Program-made: the position numbers and the translations under genes
NCBI GenBank assembly: GCA_017521365.1
Contig: JAFXCT010000112.1
Location: 1-37,440, forward strand
Length of the DNA stretch: 37,440 nucleotides
Reading direction: 5' to 3'
DNA from: Clostridia bacterium
Lineage (GTDB): Bacteria > Bacillota > Clostridia > Oscillospirales > Acutalibacteraceae
The notes under the pieces: generated by a model
Databases searched by the model: none
Told to the model about the DNA's origin: nothing
What the model saw: the letters and a program-made list of their open reading frames with translations, nothing else
Part shown: positions 24,939 through 33,937 of the stretch, piece after piece
Position numbering within the stretch: the first letter of the stretch is position 1
Layout of the letters: every line of letters begins with the position of its first letter

Positions 24939-26378
24939 ATGCAGATTAAGCTTCCCGACGGCAAAAGAGTCGAAGCATATCCCGTAATACCTGCACAGCA
25001 CCTTATGCACTACCTTTCCGAGCACCACAGCACGGATGCTCCCGTTCTCAACATCGTAACCGGCTACTATTGGCAGGGCGAATTTGACACCGAGGTAATG
25101 AAGCAAGCCATTTACGAGGCTATGGACAGGTGCGACTGTATCCGCCTGCGCTTTGCAAAGGTCGGCTTTATTATGAAAAAGGTAGTTCAGTACCTTGCAG
25201 ATGAGCACGGGATTGAAATTATCGAAGAGGATTTGTCCCACTTGACCTGGGACGACGCTCACGAATTCCTCAAGCAGCGTTCTCATTCTCTTATTGATAT
25301 GTTCCACAGACCCGTCAACGAAATACGCATAATTCACCTTGAAAACAACTACAACGGCATTTATATGAAGCTGCACCACCTTGCCTTTGACGGCTATTCT
25401 TCAAAGGTATTTCTCGGTGATATACTCGCAATTTACCTGCACAAAAAATACGGTACGGCTTACCCCAAGCCGATGCGCAGCTACCTTGATATGGTAAAGA
25501 AGGAGCTTGAATACAAGGACTCCGAGCAGCACAAGAAGGACATTGCCTTCTGGAAGAGCACTATCAAGGACACGAGCGAGCCGATATACACGGACTATGT
25601 GCGTCCCAGCCGACTTATTGAGCAGAGAATTGAGGCGAAAAAGCCCAACCTTCGCAAGGCAAAGGTACTCGACGGCGACAACCCCTCCTCCAGAACGCTC
25701 AAGTTCAGCCTTGATGCCGAAACATCCGCAAAGCTTATGCAGATGTGCGAGGAAAACTCCCTTTCCGTCCCCTGCGTACTTATGATGGGTATGAGAAGCG
25801 CTCTCTCCTCCTTCAACAGCGATGAAAAGGATATTTCCTACAAGCTGATGATTAACAGAAGAGCAACTCTGCTTGACAAAAAATCGGGCGGCTGCAGAAT
25901 GCATTTCTTCTCAATGAGAAACATCGTTGAGCCCGAAATGACCTTCAAAGAGGCTGTAAGAGTAATTGAAAAAGCGCAAAACGAAATTTTTTCACACTCC
26001 AACATAAGCCCGATGGAAGCAGTTATTCAAAGACATCTTGCAATGAAGTGCTCAATGCGCTATACTTATGAGTGTATAACCTTCTCGTATCATCCTTATT
26101 TCCCGATGCCGTACTACGGCGAGGAAATGAAGAATTCAAGCAGAGGCTTCTGGTACAATAACGATGCCTCCGTTCAGCCGCTTTACCTGACGGTTATGCA
26201 CAGAAGCCACGACCAGGGTTTGGACTTCAACTTTGAATACAGAATATGCAACAACCCCGGTGAAGAGTTACTCCATTTCTACGACAAAATCCACGACACG
26301 CTGATGCTCGGTATGGAAAACCCCGATATTACCGTGCAGGAAATTCTTGATAAAATCAGAGAGGATAAGGTAAAATAA
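24939..26378 (+). CDS. Stand-alone condensation-domain protein (NRPS C-domain/acyltransferase-like)
   Basis: A 479-residue protein of the condensation domain superfamily, which joins a carrier-bound acyl group to an amine or alcohol. The catalytic motif HHxxxDG is intact: His146, His147, Asp151 and Gly152 in KLHHLAFDGYSS. The remaining length fits the two CoA-acyltransferase-like lobes. No adenylation, carrier or thioesterase domain is fused to it. I chose the ATG at 24939 because GGAGGG lies 6 bases upstream; the frame is open further upstream, overlapping the ligase stop. It ends 1 base before the carrier protein start. It is flanked by the enzyme that would supply its donor and the carrier that would hold it. 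Confidence 0.85.
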   Translation: MQIKLPDGKRVEAYPVIPAQHLMHYLSEHHSTDAPVLNIVTGYYWQGEFDTEVMKQAIYEAMDRCDCIRLRFAKVGFIMKKVVQYLADEHGIEIIEEDLSHLTWDDAHEFLKQRSHSLIDMFHRPVNEIRIIHLENNYNGIYMKLHHLAFDGYSSKVFLGDILAIYLHKKYGTAYPKPMRSYLDMVKKELEYKDSEQHKKDIAFWKSTIKDTSEPIYTDYVRPSRLIEQRIEAKKPNLRKAKVLDGDNPSSRTLKFSLDAETSAKLMQMCEENSLSVPCVLMMGMRSALSSFNSDEKDISYKLMINRRATLLDKKSGGCRMHFFSMRNIVEPEMTFKEAVRVIEKAQNEIFSHSNISPMEAVIQRHLAMKCSMRYTYECITFSYHPYFPMPYYGEEMKNSSRGFWYNNDASVQPLYLTVMHRSHDQGLDFNFEYRICNNPGEELLHFYDKIHDTLMLGMENPDITVQEILDKIREDKVK

Positions 26379-26379
26379 G

Positions 26380-26604
26380 ATGTTTGAAGAAATCAAAGAT
26401 ATGTTCCTCAACTATGTTGAGCCCGACGACGAAATAACCCCGGACACGAGAATCAAATCCCAGTTGAGGATGTCTTCCTTTGACCTTATCTGCTTTGCAG
26501 ATGATATCAACACGGCATACGGCGTAAAGCTCACCGCCGAGGATTTCAGAAACAACCGCACGGTCGGTGCACTTGCCGAATTTGTTAAAAGCAACATAAA
26601 ATAA
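26380..26604 (+). CDS. Acyl carrier protein of the A-C-ACP trio
   Basis: A 74-residue acidic four-helix carrier. The phosphopantetheine serine is most likely Ser33 in LRMSSFDLICF, at the start of helix 2. The usual Asp before the serine (DSL/DSF) is replaced by Ser, a departure from fatty-acid ACPs. It starts 1 base after the condensation gene and ends the run, followed by a terminator. The separate fatty acid synthase ACP is not in this window. It should need activation by a 4'-phosphopantetheinyl transferase encoded elsewhere. Confidence 0.85.
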   Translation: MFEEIKDMFLNYVEPDDEITPDTRIKSQLRMSSFDLICFADDINTAYGVKLTAEDFRNNRTVGALAEFVKSNIK

Positions 26605-26617
26605 ACAGTATGCTTTG

Positions 26618-26654
26618 CCTGCATTTTTGTTCCGTACAGAAATGCAGGTTTTTT
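26618..26654 (+). terminator. Terminator of the A-C-ACP operon
   Basis: CCTGCATTT (26618-26626) and AAATGCAGG (26640-26648) pair, followed directly by TTTTTTATT. Confidence 0.88.
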
Positions 26655-26655
26655 A

Positions 26656-26684
26656 TTGCAATAGTTACGAAAAGCAGATATAAT
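26656..26684 (+). promoter_or_regulatory. Promoter of the GH42 gene
   Basis: TTGCAA (26656-26661) and TATAAT (26679-26684) are 17 bases apart. The -35 box follows the T-run of the preceding terminator directly. Confidence 0.72.
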
Positions 26685-26718
26685 CTATGTTAACAAATCT
26701 TTTTTCAAGGTGACGGAT

Positions 26719-28722
26719 ATGGAAAAAAAGCTTTTTGACGGAATAATTCACGGCGGCGATTACAACCCCGAGCAGTGGCTCGGCACGCCCGAAGTACTTG
26801 ACGAGGACATAAGGCTGATGAAAGCGGCACACGTCAACTGCGCTACACTCGGCGTTTTTTCGTGGGCTGTGCTTGAGCCGGAGGAAGGTGTGTACAATTT
26901 CGGCTGGCTCGATGAAATAATGAACCGCTTGCACGCCAACGGAATTGACGTAGTTCTCGCCACACCCTCTGCCGCAAGGCCTCACTGGCTGGCAGAAAAG
27001 TACCCCGAGGTTTTGCGTACCCCCGAAAGCGGCATACGCAACGAATTCGGTGTACGACGCAACCACTGCCTCACCTCACCGGTTTACCGTGAAAAGGTAC
27101 GAGAAATAAACCGCAGGCTTGCCGAAAGATATAAAAACCACCCTGCGCTTAAAATGTGGCACGTTTCCAACGAATACCGTGGCGAATGCCACTGCGAGCT
27201 TTGCCAGCAGGCTTTCCGTGAATGGCTAAAGGAATACTACCACGACAGCCTTGACGAGCTGAATTTCAAATGGTGGAACGATTTCTGGAGCCACAGGGTA
27301 ACGGACTGGTCGCAGATAAATTCGCCCAAAAGCCGTGGCGAATACCACACGCACGGCTTACAGCTTTGCTGGAACAGATTTGTTTCGGACAGCCACATTT
27401 CATTTTTTGAAAACGAGATTATACCGCTGCGTGAAATCACACCCGATATTCCCGTTACGACTAACCTTATGAATATGCACCCCTGCATAGACTATCAGAA
27501 ATTTGCAAAGCACCTTGACCTTGTTTCGTGGGACAGCTATCCCCATTGGGACAAGGGCTTCAACGAAAGCGAGGCGGCAAAGACCGCCTTTGCACACGAC
27601 GCATTCCGCTCAATGAAAGACGGACAGCCGTTTTTTATGATGGAGTGCACACCCTCACTCGTCAACTGGCACGGGGTGAACAAGCTCCCCCGTTCAGGCA
27701 GAAACGCTCTTGCGGCAATTCAGGCTGTTGCCCACGGCGCAGACAGCGTACAATACTTCCAATGGCGCAAAAGCAGGGGCGGCTACGAAAAATTCCAAGG
27801 TGCGGTTGTTGACCACTGCGGCCACGAAAACACAAGGGTTTTCCGTGAGGTTTCACAGCTCGGAAAACACCTTGAAAACCTCAGCGAGGTTACGGGCAAA
27901 TACTGCGATGCAAGGATTGCAGTCGTTTACGACTGGGAAAACAACTGGGCAGTAAAGGACTTTGCAGGCTACAACAACGAAAACCGCAATTACCTTGACG
28001 AATGTGTCAAATGGTACACACCGTTTTTTGAAAAGGGCATTAGCGTTGACGTTATTTCAATGGACAGCGATTTTTCAAAGTACGACCTTGTCATAGCCCC
28101 GTTTCTGTATATGCTCAAGGACGGCACGGACGAGAGAATTGAGGAATACGTAAAAAACCGCGGCAATTTTGTCGCAACATACCTGACGGGTGTTGTTGAC
28201 AAGGACGATTTGTGCTTCCTCGGCGGTCTGCCTGCCAACAACCTCAAAAACGTTTTCGGCATCTGGGCAGAGGAAACAGATTCCTTGCCCGAGGGAATAA
28301 CCAACAGCGCCGCCTGCTTCGGAAAAGAATATGAGGTCAGCCACGTGTGCGACATAATTCACGCACGGGATGCTGAAATCCTCGGCGAATACAAAAAGGA
28401 TTTCTATGCAGACACACCTGCGCTGACGAAAAACCGCTTCGGCAAGGGTACGGCGTATTACGTCGCCTTCCGCAACGATAAGGATTTCGCACGTGATTTC
28501 TGCGAAAGGCTGATTGAAGAAATAAAGCTGAAGCCCGACTGCGGAGTCAGCACACCCGACGGTGTGTACGTGAGAAAAAGAGGCGAATGTATTTTCATCA
28601 CGAACTTTGCCGACGAGGAAAAAGCCTTTACGCTTGACAGAGAATATTTTGATTTGATAAACGGCGAACCCGTCAGCGGAAAAATCACCCTGCCCGTATG
28701 CGGCTACAGGGTCATAAAATAA
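26719..28722 (+). CDS. GH42 beta-galactosidase
   Basis: A 667-residue intracellular beta-galactosidase, probably acting on short galacto-oligosaccharides. The N-terminal barrel opens with HGGDYNPEQW, a family hallmark. The acid/base is Glu152 in VSNEYRGE and the nucleophile is Glu309 in FMMECTPS. Cys117, Cys157, Cys159 and Cys162 match the zinc-binding cluster of GH42 enzymes. The trimerisation domain and a C-terminal beta domain follow; full length matches the family. The start is ATG at 26719, with AAGGTG 6 bases upstream; an in-frame GTG at 26710 overlaps that site. It is transcribed alone, between two terminators. Confidence 0.95.
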   Translation: MEKKLFDGIIHGGDYNPEQWLGTPEVLDEDIRLMKAAHVNCATLGVFSWAVLEPEEGVYNFGWLDEIMNRLHANGIDVVLATPSAARPHWLAEKYPEVLRTPESGIRNEFGVRRNHCLTSPVYREKVREINRRLAERYKNHPALKMWHVSNEYRGECHCELCQQAFREWLKEYYHDSLDELNFKWWNDFWSHRVTDWSQINSPKSRGEYHTHGLQLCWNRFVSDSHISFFENEIIPLREITPDIPVTTNLMNMHPCIDYQKFAKHLDLVSWDSYPHWDKGFNESEAAKTAFAHDAFRSMKDGQPFFMMECTPSLVNWHGVNKLPRSGRNALAAIQAVAHGADSVQYFQWRKSRGGYEKFQGAVVDHCGHENTRVFREVSQLGKHLENLSEVTGKYCDARIAVVYDWENNWAVKDFAGYNNENRNYLDECVKWYTPFFEKGISVDVISMDSDFSKYDLVIAPFLYMLKDGTDERIEEYVKNRGNFVATYLTGVVDKDDLCFLGGLPANNLKNVFGIWAEETDSLPEGITNSAACFGKEYEVSHVCDIIHARDAEILGEYKKDFYADTPALTKNRFGKGTAYYVAFRNDKDFARDFCERLIEEIKLKPDCGVSTPDGVYVRKRGECIFITNFADEEKAFTLDREYFDLINGEPVSGKITLPVCGYRVIK

Positions 28723-28729
28723 AACTTAA

Positions 28730-28772
28730 GGGACTGATTTCCAAACGAAATCAGTCCCCTGCTTTTATTTTT
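28730..28772. terminator. Bidirectional terminator between the GH42 and fic genes
   Basis: GGGACTGATTT (28730-28740) and AAATCAGTCCC (28748-28758) form a perfect 11-bp stem. T-runs follow on the plus strand (TTTTATTTTTT), and a T-rich tract follows on the minus strand, so it serves both converging genes. Its right end overlaps the fic stop codon region. Confidence 0.88.
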
Positions 28773-29532
28773 TGCGTTCTGCCCTTTCAATCTGCTTTGC
28801 CCAGGTTTTAACCGTTTGTGCAACAAGAAAATCACACATAGGCTTAATATCCTGTCGTGTATCCCAGCTTTCCAGAGCATCGTAATACGTCTTTTTATCC
28901 TCCTCGTGTATAACTATCGGAGGATGAGTGTTGAGCACGAGAATATAGTTCATCAGCAATCTGCCCGTTCTTCCGTTACCGTCCGCAAAAGGATGAATAT
29001 TTTCAAATTTCAGGTGGAAATAAGCAGCCGCTTTAAGTGCATCTGCCTCATTAATATTCTGAATTTCTTCTATTAGTTCATCCATTTCCGCCTTAACGTC
29101 CTCCGGGGCGGCGCCAATCTCGCCTTTGCCAGTAACAAAGTCGTGTTTTTTGTATTCACCGGGTCTTTCACCGAGCTTATAACGGCGTACGTCATAGGTG
29201 TTCTGTGTCAGCAATCGCTGAAACTCCTTGATAAGCTCTTCATCTACCGGAAGGTGCAAATCGAAAGCTGATAAAAATTTTTCGTTGGCCTCTTTTGAAT
29301 TGCGAATTTCAAACAGAGTACGCAAATCGCCCGTATAGGATGTTACACCGTCGTTTTCAAAGATTTCTCTCGTGTCATTGTAGGTTATTCTGTCGTTTTC
29401 TATTTTGCCGGAGTTATACGCAAACGCTATGCTGTGCCCGTTAAGTGCTTCGGCAAGCTGTGCATCCGTCGTTATATTCCTCTGTTTCCACAGTAAAACG
29501 GCTTTATTATACTTTTCCAACAGTACGCACAT
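28765..29532 (-). CDS. Fic family AMP-transferase with N-terminal inhibitory helix
   Basis: A protein of about 255 residues that probably transfers AMP to hydroxyl groups of target proteins. The Fic core motif is complete: HPFADGNGRTGR (180-191) with catalytic His180. The inhibitory motif (S/T)xxxE(G/N) is present upstream as SGKIEN (41-46), where Glu45 should block ATP, so the enzyme is of the self-restrained class II type. No toxin-antitoxin partner is adjacent. A -10 box TATACT at 29553-29548 lies inside the longest open frame, so upstream starts are unlikely. The ATG at 29532 has AAAGG directly before it and a leader of only about 9 bases; TTG at 29520 is an alternative. It is a single-gene unit. 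Confidence 0.88.
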   Translation of the reverse strand: MCVLLEKYNKAVLLWKQRNITTDAQLAEALNGHSIAFAYNSGKIENDRITYNDTREIFENDGVTSYTGDLRTLFEIRNSKEANEKFLSAFDLHLPVDEELIKEFQRLLTQNTYDVRRYKLGERPGEYKKHDFVTGKGEIGAAPEDVKAEMDELIEEIQNINEADALKAAAYFHLKFENIHPFADGNGRTGRLLMNYILVLNTHPPIVIHEEDKKTYYDALESWDTRQDIKPMCDFLVAQTVKTWAKQIERAERKK

Positions 29533-29580
29533 CCTTTCATAAAATACAGTATAACACATTTTTAGCTTTTGCAAAAACTA

Positions 29581-32526
29581 TTATTCACTTCTGAGTGCTA
29601 TTACGGGGTCTTTCTTTGCGGCTACCCTTGAAGGTATAAGGCCCGCAACAACGGTAAGCACAACGCTGATAGCTATAAGCGTCAGCCCTCCGTAAAGCGG
29701 AAGCTGTGCAAGATGCGGAATATTCGCAACAGAATTGATTATTGCGTTTATCGGTATTATCAGCAGGAGTGAGAGCAAAATACCCATCACGCCCGAGACA
29801 AGGCCGACAATTATTGTTTCGCAGTTGAAAACACGTGAAATATCACGCTTGGAAGCGCCGATTGAACGAAGGATACCTATTTCCTTTGTTCGCTCCAAAA
29901 CGGAAATATAGGTGATAATTCCTATCATAATGGACGATACGACAAGCGATATCGCAACAAAAGCAACCAGAGCGTAGGTTACAAGGTCGATAACCTGTGT
30001 AACGGAGCTCATAATAAGGCTGACATAGTCCGTGTAGGAGATAACGTTTTCGTCCTTGCCCTCATCTGTCTGCTTACTGTTATATTCGTCAATAATTTCG
30101 GTTACTCTTGCCTTTGCCTGAAAATCAAGCGGATAAATAGTTATTGTCGAGGGTGAGTCAAGGTCTGCAACGCCGAGAATTTCAAGGTTTTCCTCATAGG
30201 TGGAGTCGGAGAATTTCGGCTCCTCCTTTTCGGGCTTCTGCGGCTTTTGCGTGTTCTGATTGCCCTTGTCCACCGTGTCCTTGATTTCGTCTTCGGTCGG
30301 CACGTCAATTTCGCCGCCGCTTTCAACAGCTGTAATGACGGCAGAGAGAAGCTGCAGCTTCATATCCTTGCTCATCATCTGCAGGTAATTGTATACGGTT
30401 GAAGAATCCGCATCGCTGCCGGCAAGCACTTCGTCGAGCATTGCCATAAGCTTCTTTCTGTCGGAAACCGTGCGTATATCCTTGAGCATAAGGCGGACAA
30501 ATTCGTTCATTTTGTCCTTGTCTTCGCCTTCAAAATTCTTGTCGATAAAGTCGTAAATTTCATCCTCCGTCATAACGGGGATATCCTCGTTGGCAACCGC
30601 AGTTACCTCGGGCAGACTGCTCGTCTTTGCGGCAAATTCAACCGCAGGCATTGAAACAGCGGATGTAGCCGTTGTATTCTTGTCCTTTTCACTTGCAAAC
30701 GGCAGACCCGTAAACACATCGATTTTCGGCGCCTTTTTCTGTGCCTTTACAACGGGAGCTTCATCGGTTGCTTTAAGAATATACTCAGTAAGCGAGCTCA
30801 TATAGCCGATTGTGCCGCCGTCTGCGGCTGACTGCGCCGTTTCCTTCGGGCGTGCAATACCGACAATTTTCAGCTCCTGAGCCTTGTCAACTTGCGTCTT
30901 CATATACTCGCTGTCTTCGCTCTTGTCAACCCACTTGTCGCCGTCCTTGCCATAGCACAGGGCTGTGGGAATAACCTTAAAGGTGAGCCCTATAAATTCG
31001 GTATATTCATAGCCCTCAAGCTCAACCGGTGCTTCCTTGCCGTTTTCGTCCGTGGTCGGCTCCTCGGGCACATTCTCAAGCTCGCTTACGTCGGCAAGGC
31101 CGAGTGCATAAAACGTCAGGTCGCTGATTTCGTTGTTTTCATCGACAAACAGCACCAGCTCGTTGTGGTTTTTCGGCCACGCACCTGCAAGAATGTCGTA
31201 CTGTGTGCCGAGCAGAGTTTCATTGCCGATAAGCTCTTCCCAAATTCCCGAATCCATACCACCCAAATCAGCAAGGTCGGGGTTAGGTCTTACCTGCTTG
31301 ACGCCGCCCGTCGTATCCGCCTTGTAAATACGGAAATCAACGTCATAGCCGTATTTTATATCGGTACAAAGTGTATACACTTCCTCGTTGAGCTGCAGGA
31401 AATTCTTAAACTGCGAAAGGTCGTTGAGACGGGTCTGCATAGCGGCGTTGCCGACACTGCCCTGCAAGCTCGGCAGCTTATAAATCTTATCGTTGCCGTG
31501 CTCTGCGGCGTTGACCTTGTTTTCGGTCATCGTACCCAGAAGCTGTGACAAATCAAAGCTTTCCTTTTCAATTATAAGCGGATACGAGGCAAGCGTGTCC
31601 TGCTCAATTGAGCTGATAAACGCCTGCATACCGTTGGAAAGCGCAAGAATGAGCGCTATACCGATTATGCCTATACTGCCCGCAAAGGATGTGAGCACCG
31701 TCCTGCCCTTTTTGGTGAGCAGGTTATTGAAGCTCAGGGAAAGAGCCGTTGCAAAGCTCATTGAAGCCTTGGGCTTTTTCTCCTTCTTCTGCTTTGCCTT
31801 CTTTTCCTTTTTCGGCTCGGCAGGCTGTATCTGCTCTGCCTCTTCGGGGGTATAGGGGTTGGTGTCCTTGCGGATTTTGCCGTCCTTGATAAGCACAAGG
31901 CGGTTTGCGTATTCCTTGGCAAGCTTCGGGTTATGCGTAACCATAATAACAAGCCTGTCCTTGGAAATTTCACGGATGAGCTCCATAATCTGTACGCTTG
32001 TCTTTGAATCAAGCGCACCCGTGGGCTCGTCCGCAAGAAGAATATCGGGGTCATTTACCAGAGCACGGGCTATTGCCACACGCTGCATTTGACCGCCCGA
32101 CATCTGATTGGGCTTTTTGTGAAGCTGGTCGGCAAGACCAACCTTTTTGAGCACTTTTTTCGCCCTCTTGCGTCTTTCCGTTTTGGAAACGCCCGAAAGC
32201 GTGAGCGCAAGCTCAACGTTTGCGAGCACCGTCTGGTGAGGTATGAGGTTATAATTCTGGAAAACAAAGCCTACGGAATGGTTGCGGTACACGTCCCAAT
32301 CCTTATCCGTATACTGCTTTGTCGAGCGTGAGTTGATAAGCAGCTCACCGCCGTCATACCTGTCGAGACCGCCTATGATATTGAGCAGGGTCGTTTTACC
32401 CGAGCCGGACTGACCGAGTATTGCAACAAACTCGTTATCACGGAAATTCATACTCACGTTATCGAGAGCCTGAACCTTGTTAATGCCCGAAAGATACGTT
32501 TTTGAAATGTTTCTCAGTTCAAGCAT
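29581..32526 (-). CDS. Fused ABC transporter ATPase/permease with large extracytoplasmic domain (MacB/FtsX type)
   Basis: A 981-residue protein. Residues 1-235 are the ATPase: Walker A GQSGSGKTT (38-46), signature MSGGQMQRV (near 142), Walker B LLADEPTG and a switch histidine. A Lys-rich linker (about 240-262) leads to the first membrane helix (about 275-300). Then comes a very large outer domain of roughly 520 residues, and three C-terminal helices (about 860-895, 910-940 and 950-970) with the FtsX-type loop ERTKEIGILRSIGASKRDI. This MacB-like design carries force across the membrane rather than substrate through it; related proteins handle antimicrobial peptides or surface lipids. It is the last gene of a run that begins with coaX. 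Confidence 0.9.
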   Translation of the reverse strand: MLELRNISKTYLSGINKVQALDNVSMNFRDNEFVAILGQSGSGKTTLLNIIGGLDRYDGGELLINSRSTKQYTDKDWDVYRNHSVGFVFQNYNLIPHQTVLANVELALTLSGVSKTERRKRAKKVLKKVGLADQLHKKPNQMSGGQMQRVAIARALVNDPDILLADEPTGALDSKTSVQIMELIREISKDRLVIMVTHNPKLAKEYANRLVLIKDGKIRKDTNPYTPEEAEQIQPAEPKKEKKAKQKKEKKPKASMSFATALSLSFNNLLTKKGRTVLTSFAGSIGIIGIALILALSNGMQAFISSIEQDTLASYPLIIEKESFDLSQLLGTMTENKVNAAEHGNDKIYKLPSLQGSVGNAAMQTRLNDLSQFKNFLQLNEEVYTLCTDIKYGYDVDFRIYKADTTGGVKQVRPNPDLADLGGMDSGIWEELIGNETLLGTQYDILAGAWPKNHNELVLFVDENNEISDLTFYALGLADVSELENVPEEPTTDENGKEAPVELEGYEYTEFIGLTFKVIPTALCYGKDGDKWVDKSEDSEYMKTQVDKAQELKIVGIARPKETAQSAADGGTIGYMSSLTEYILKATDEAPVVKAQKKAPKIDVFTGLPFASEKDKNTTATSAVSMPAVEFAAKTSSLPEVTAVANEDIPVMTEDEIYDFIDKNFEGEDKDKMNEFVRLMLKDIRTVSDRKKLMAMLDEVLAGSDADSSTVYNYLQMMSKDMKLQLLSAVITAVESGGEIDVPTEDEIKDTVDKGNQNTQKPQKPEKEEPKFSDSTYEENLEILGVADLDSPSTITIYPLDFQAKARVTEIIDEYNSKQTDEGKDENVISYTDYVSLIMSSVTQVIDLVTYALVAFVAISLVVSSIMIGIITYISVLERTKEIGILRSIGASKRDISRVFNCETIIVGLVSGVMGILLSLLLIIPINAIINSVANIPHLAQLPLYGGLTLIAISVVLTVVAGLIPSRVAAKKDPVIALRSE

Positions 32527-32557
32527 TTTTCTTCTTCCTTTTTGTTTCTTTTTCTTT

Positions 32558-33913
32558 TTATTTCAGTTTAAGTACTGCGTTATAATCATCAATACCGTAG
32601 TTGCCTGCGGTATTTTTAAGCAATTCGGCAATATCCGCCTTTTTGCCGTCAAAGGTTTTTGCGTTGACCTTTTTAAGCACGAAACCGAGACGTTTGAGCG
32701 CCGCATTGAAAACGTCGCCCTCGGGTGTGCCGATAACCATTTTCTGGTTACCCTCAAAAATGCCTCTTACGAGGTCGGTAGCAAAGCGCTTGACAGTCGT
32801 TTTTCTGATTGACTTGTCGCACTTGATAAACAGAAGTCTTGCAAGCGTGCCGAGCGTAACCGAATTGAGCAGCTTACCTGCCTGCTTAACGGCAAAAACG
32901 GCGCCCTTGCTTGTGCTTATGCCGAGCTTTCTGAGCACTCTCGGCGTATCGTTGACCATATCCTCAAGGAGATTTACAATCATTGCGTCAAAGGTATCCT
33001 TAAGGTACTGCTTGCAGTCCTTACCCTTGGTGTCCCAGTCAAAATCGGGAGTCGGGATTGACCTGATTTCAACCGTGTCTCCGTCCCTGATTGTAATATG
33101 GCGGATTATCGCAGGGTCAGCAATAATTGAGCCCGTACAGACATCATATATTTTGTTTCCTTTTTCGGTTACATATTCATTTATGCTCTGCTGATGCATA
33201 TGACCCGTGAACACAATACCCACGCCCTCATCGGCAAGGAGCTGTATTGCCTTGGCGCTCTGCTTTTGCATAGTTGAGCCGATAAGATTAAAAAGAGGCT
33301 GCGGCGGCAGAAGCGGAAAATGGTTCATTGCAATCATCATCTGACCGTCTTCTTTTGCCTTGGCGGTCTGCTGTTTAATCCAGGCAATCTGCGCTTCGTC
33401 AAAATTACGTATTCCGTCACGGCTGCCGTCGTTATTAAGGGCAAGCAACCTCACGCCGTCGCAAAGCTGTGCAACGTAGGAAAGGTGCTCACGGTCGGCG
33501 GCAATCGCACCGCCGAAGCCGTATTCGTTATAAATATCAAACAGCTCGTCTCGCTGAATTCCCTCGGGCTCAAAGCGGCCGTTTTCGTTAAAGCCGAAGG
33601 GGTGTGCGCTGCAGTCGTGGTCCGCAGTTACAACAAACACACGCTTGCCCGCATTTTTAAGCCCTTCAAGCAGCTTTACAAAGCCCTCGTGGCTTGCCCT
33701 TTCGCCGTTGAAGCTCAGGTCACCCGCAATAAGCACGGTGTCGGCTTCGTCGGCCTTTTCAAGCCACTCAAAAACAGAGTTGTTTATGCTTTCGGTTTCG
33801 GCAAAGCATTTCTGCTCGTAGCGCATAAACTCATCGTATTCCTTACCGTAACAGCCAAGCGAATTTTTATAAAAATGTGTGTCGGTAATCAGATAAAAGC
33901 TGAAGGGCTGCAT
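32558..33913 (-). CDS. Calcineurin-like metallophosphoesterase
   Basis: A 451-residue enzyme hydrolysing phosphate mono- or diesters. The metal-binding set is visible in order: Asp11-x-His13 in DTHFYKN, Asp65 in AGDLSFNGE, an altered third motif Ala-Asp-His-Asp (97-100, usually GNHD), MNHFPLL, and GHMHQQ. The 200-residue C-terminal part is helical and not conserved with small phosphodiesterases. There is no signal peptide, so it is likely cytoplasmic. I chose ATG 33913 since GAGGTG lies 6 bases upstream; an in-frame GTG at 33922 falls inside that site. It lies 24 bases after the ECF gene and 31 before the ABC gene. The substrate is unknown. Confidence 0.85.
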   Translation of the reverse strand: MQPFSFYLITDTHFYKNSLGCYGKEYDEFMRYEQKCFAETESINNSVFEWLEKADEADTVLIAGDLSFNGERASHEGFVKLLEGLKNAGKRVFVVTADHDCSAHPFGFNENGRFEPEGIQRDELFDIYNEYGFGGAIAADREHLSYVAQLCDGVRLLALNNDGSRDGIRNFDEAQIAWIKQQTAKAKEDGQMMIAMNHFPLLPPQPLFNLIGSTMQKQSAKAIQLLADEGVGIVFTGHMHQQSINEYVTEKGNKIYDVCTGSIIADPAIIRHITIRDGDTVEIRSIPTPDFDWDTKGKDCKQYLKDTFDAMIVNLLEDMVNDTPRVLRKLGISTSKGAVFAVKQAGKLLNSVTLGTLARLLFIKCDKSIRKTTVKRFATDLVRGIFEGNQKMVIGTPEGDVFNAALKRLGFVLKKVNAKTFDGKKADIAELLKNTAGNYGIDDYNAVLKLK

Positions 33914-33937
33914 TGTAAGCACCTCGTATGATAATTT

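Noticed and set aside
30892-31548. 218-codon plus-strand frame within the ABC transporter gene
   Set aside because: It lies opposite the large outer domain of the fused ABC protein, has no ribosome binding site and shows no recognisable motif.
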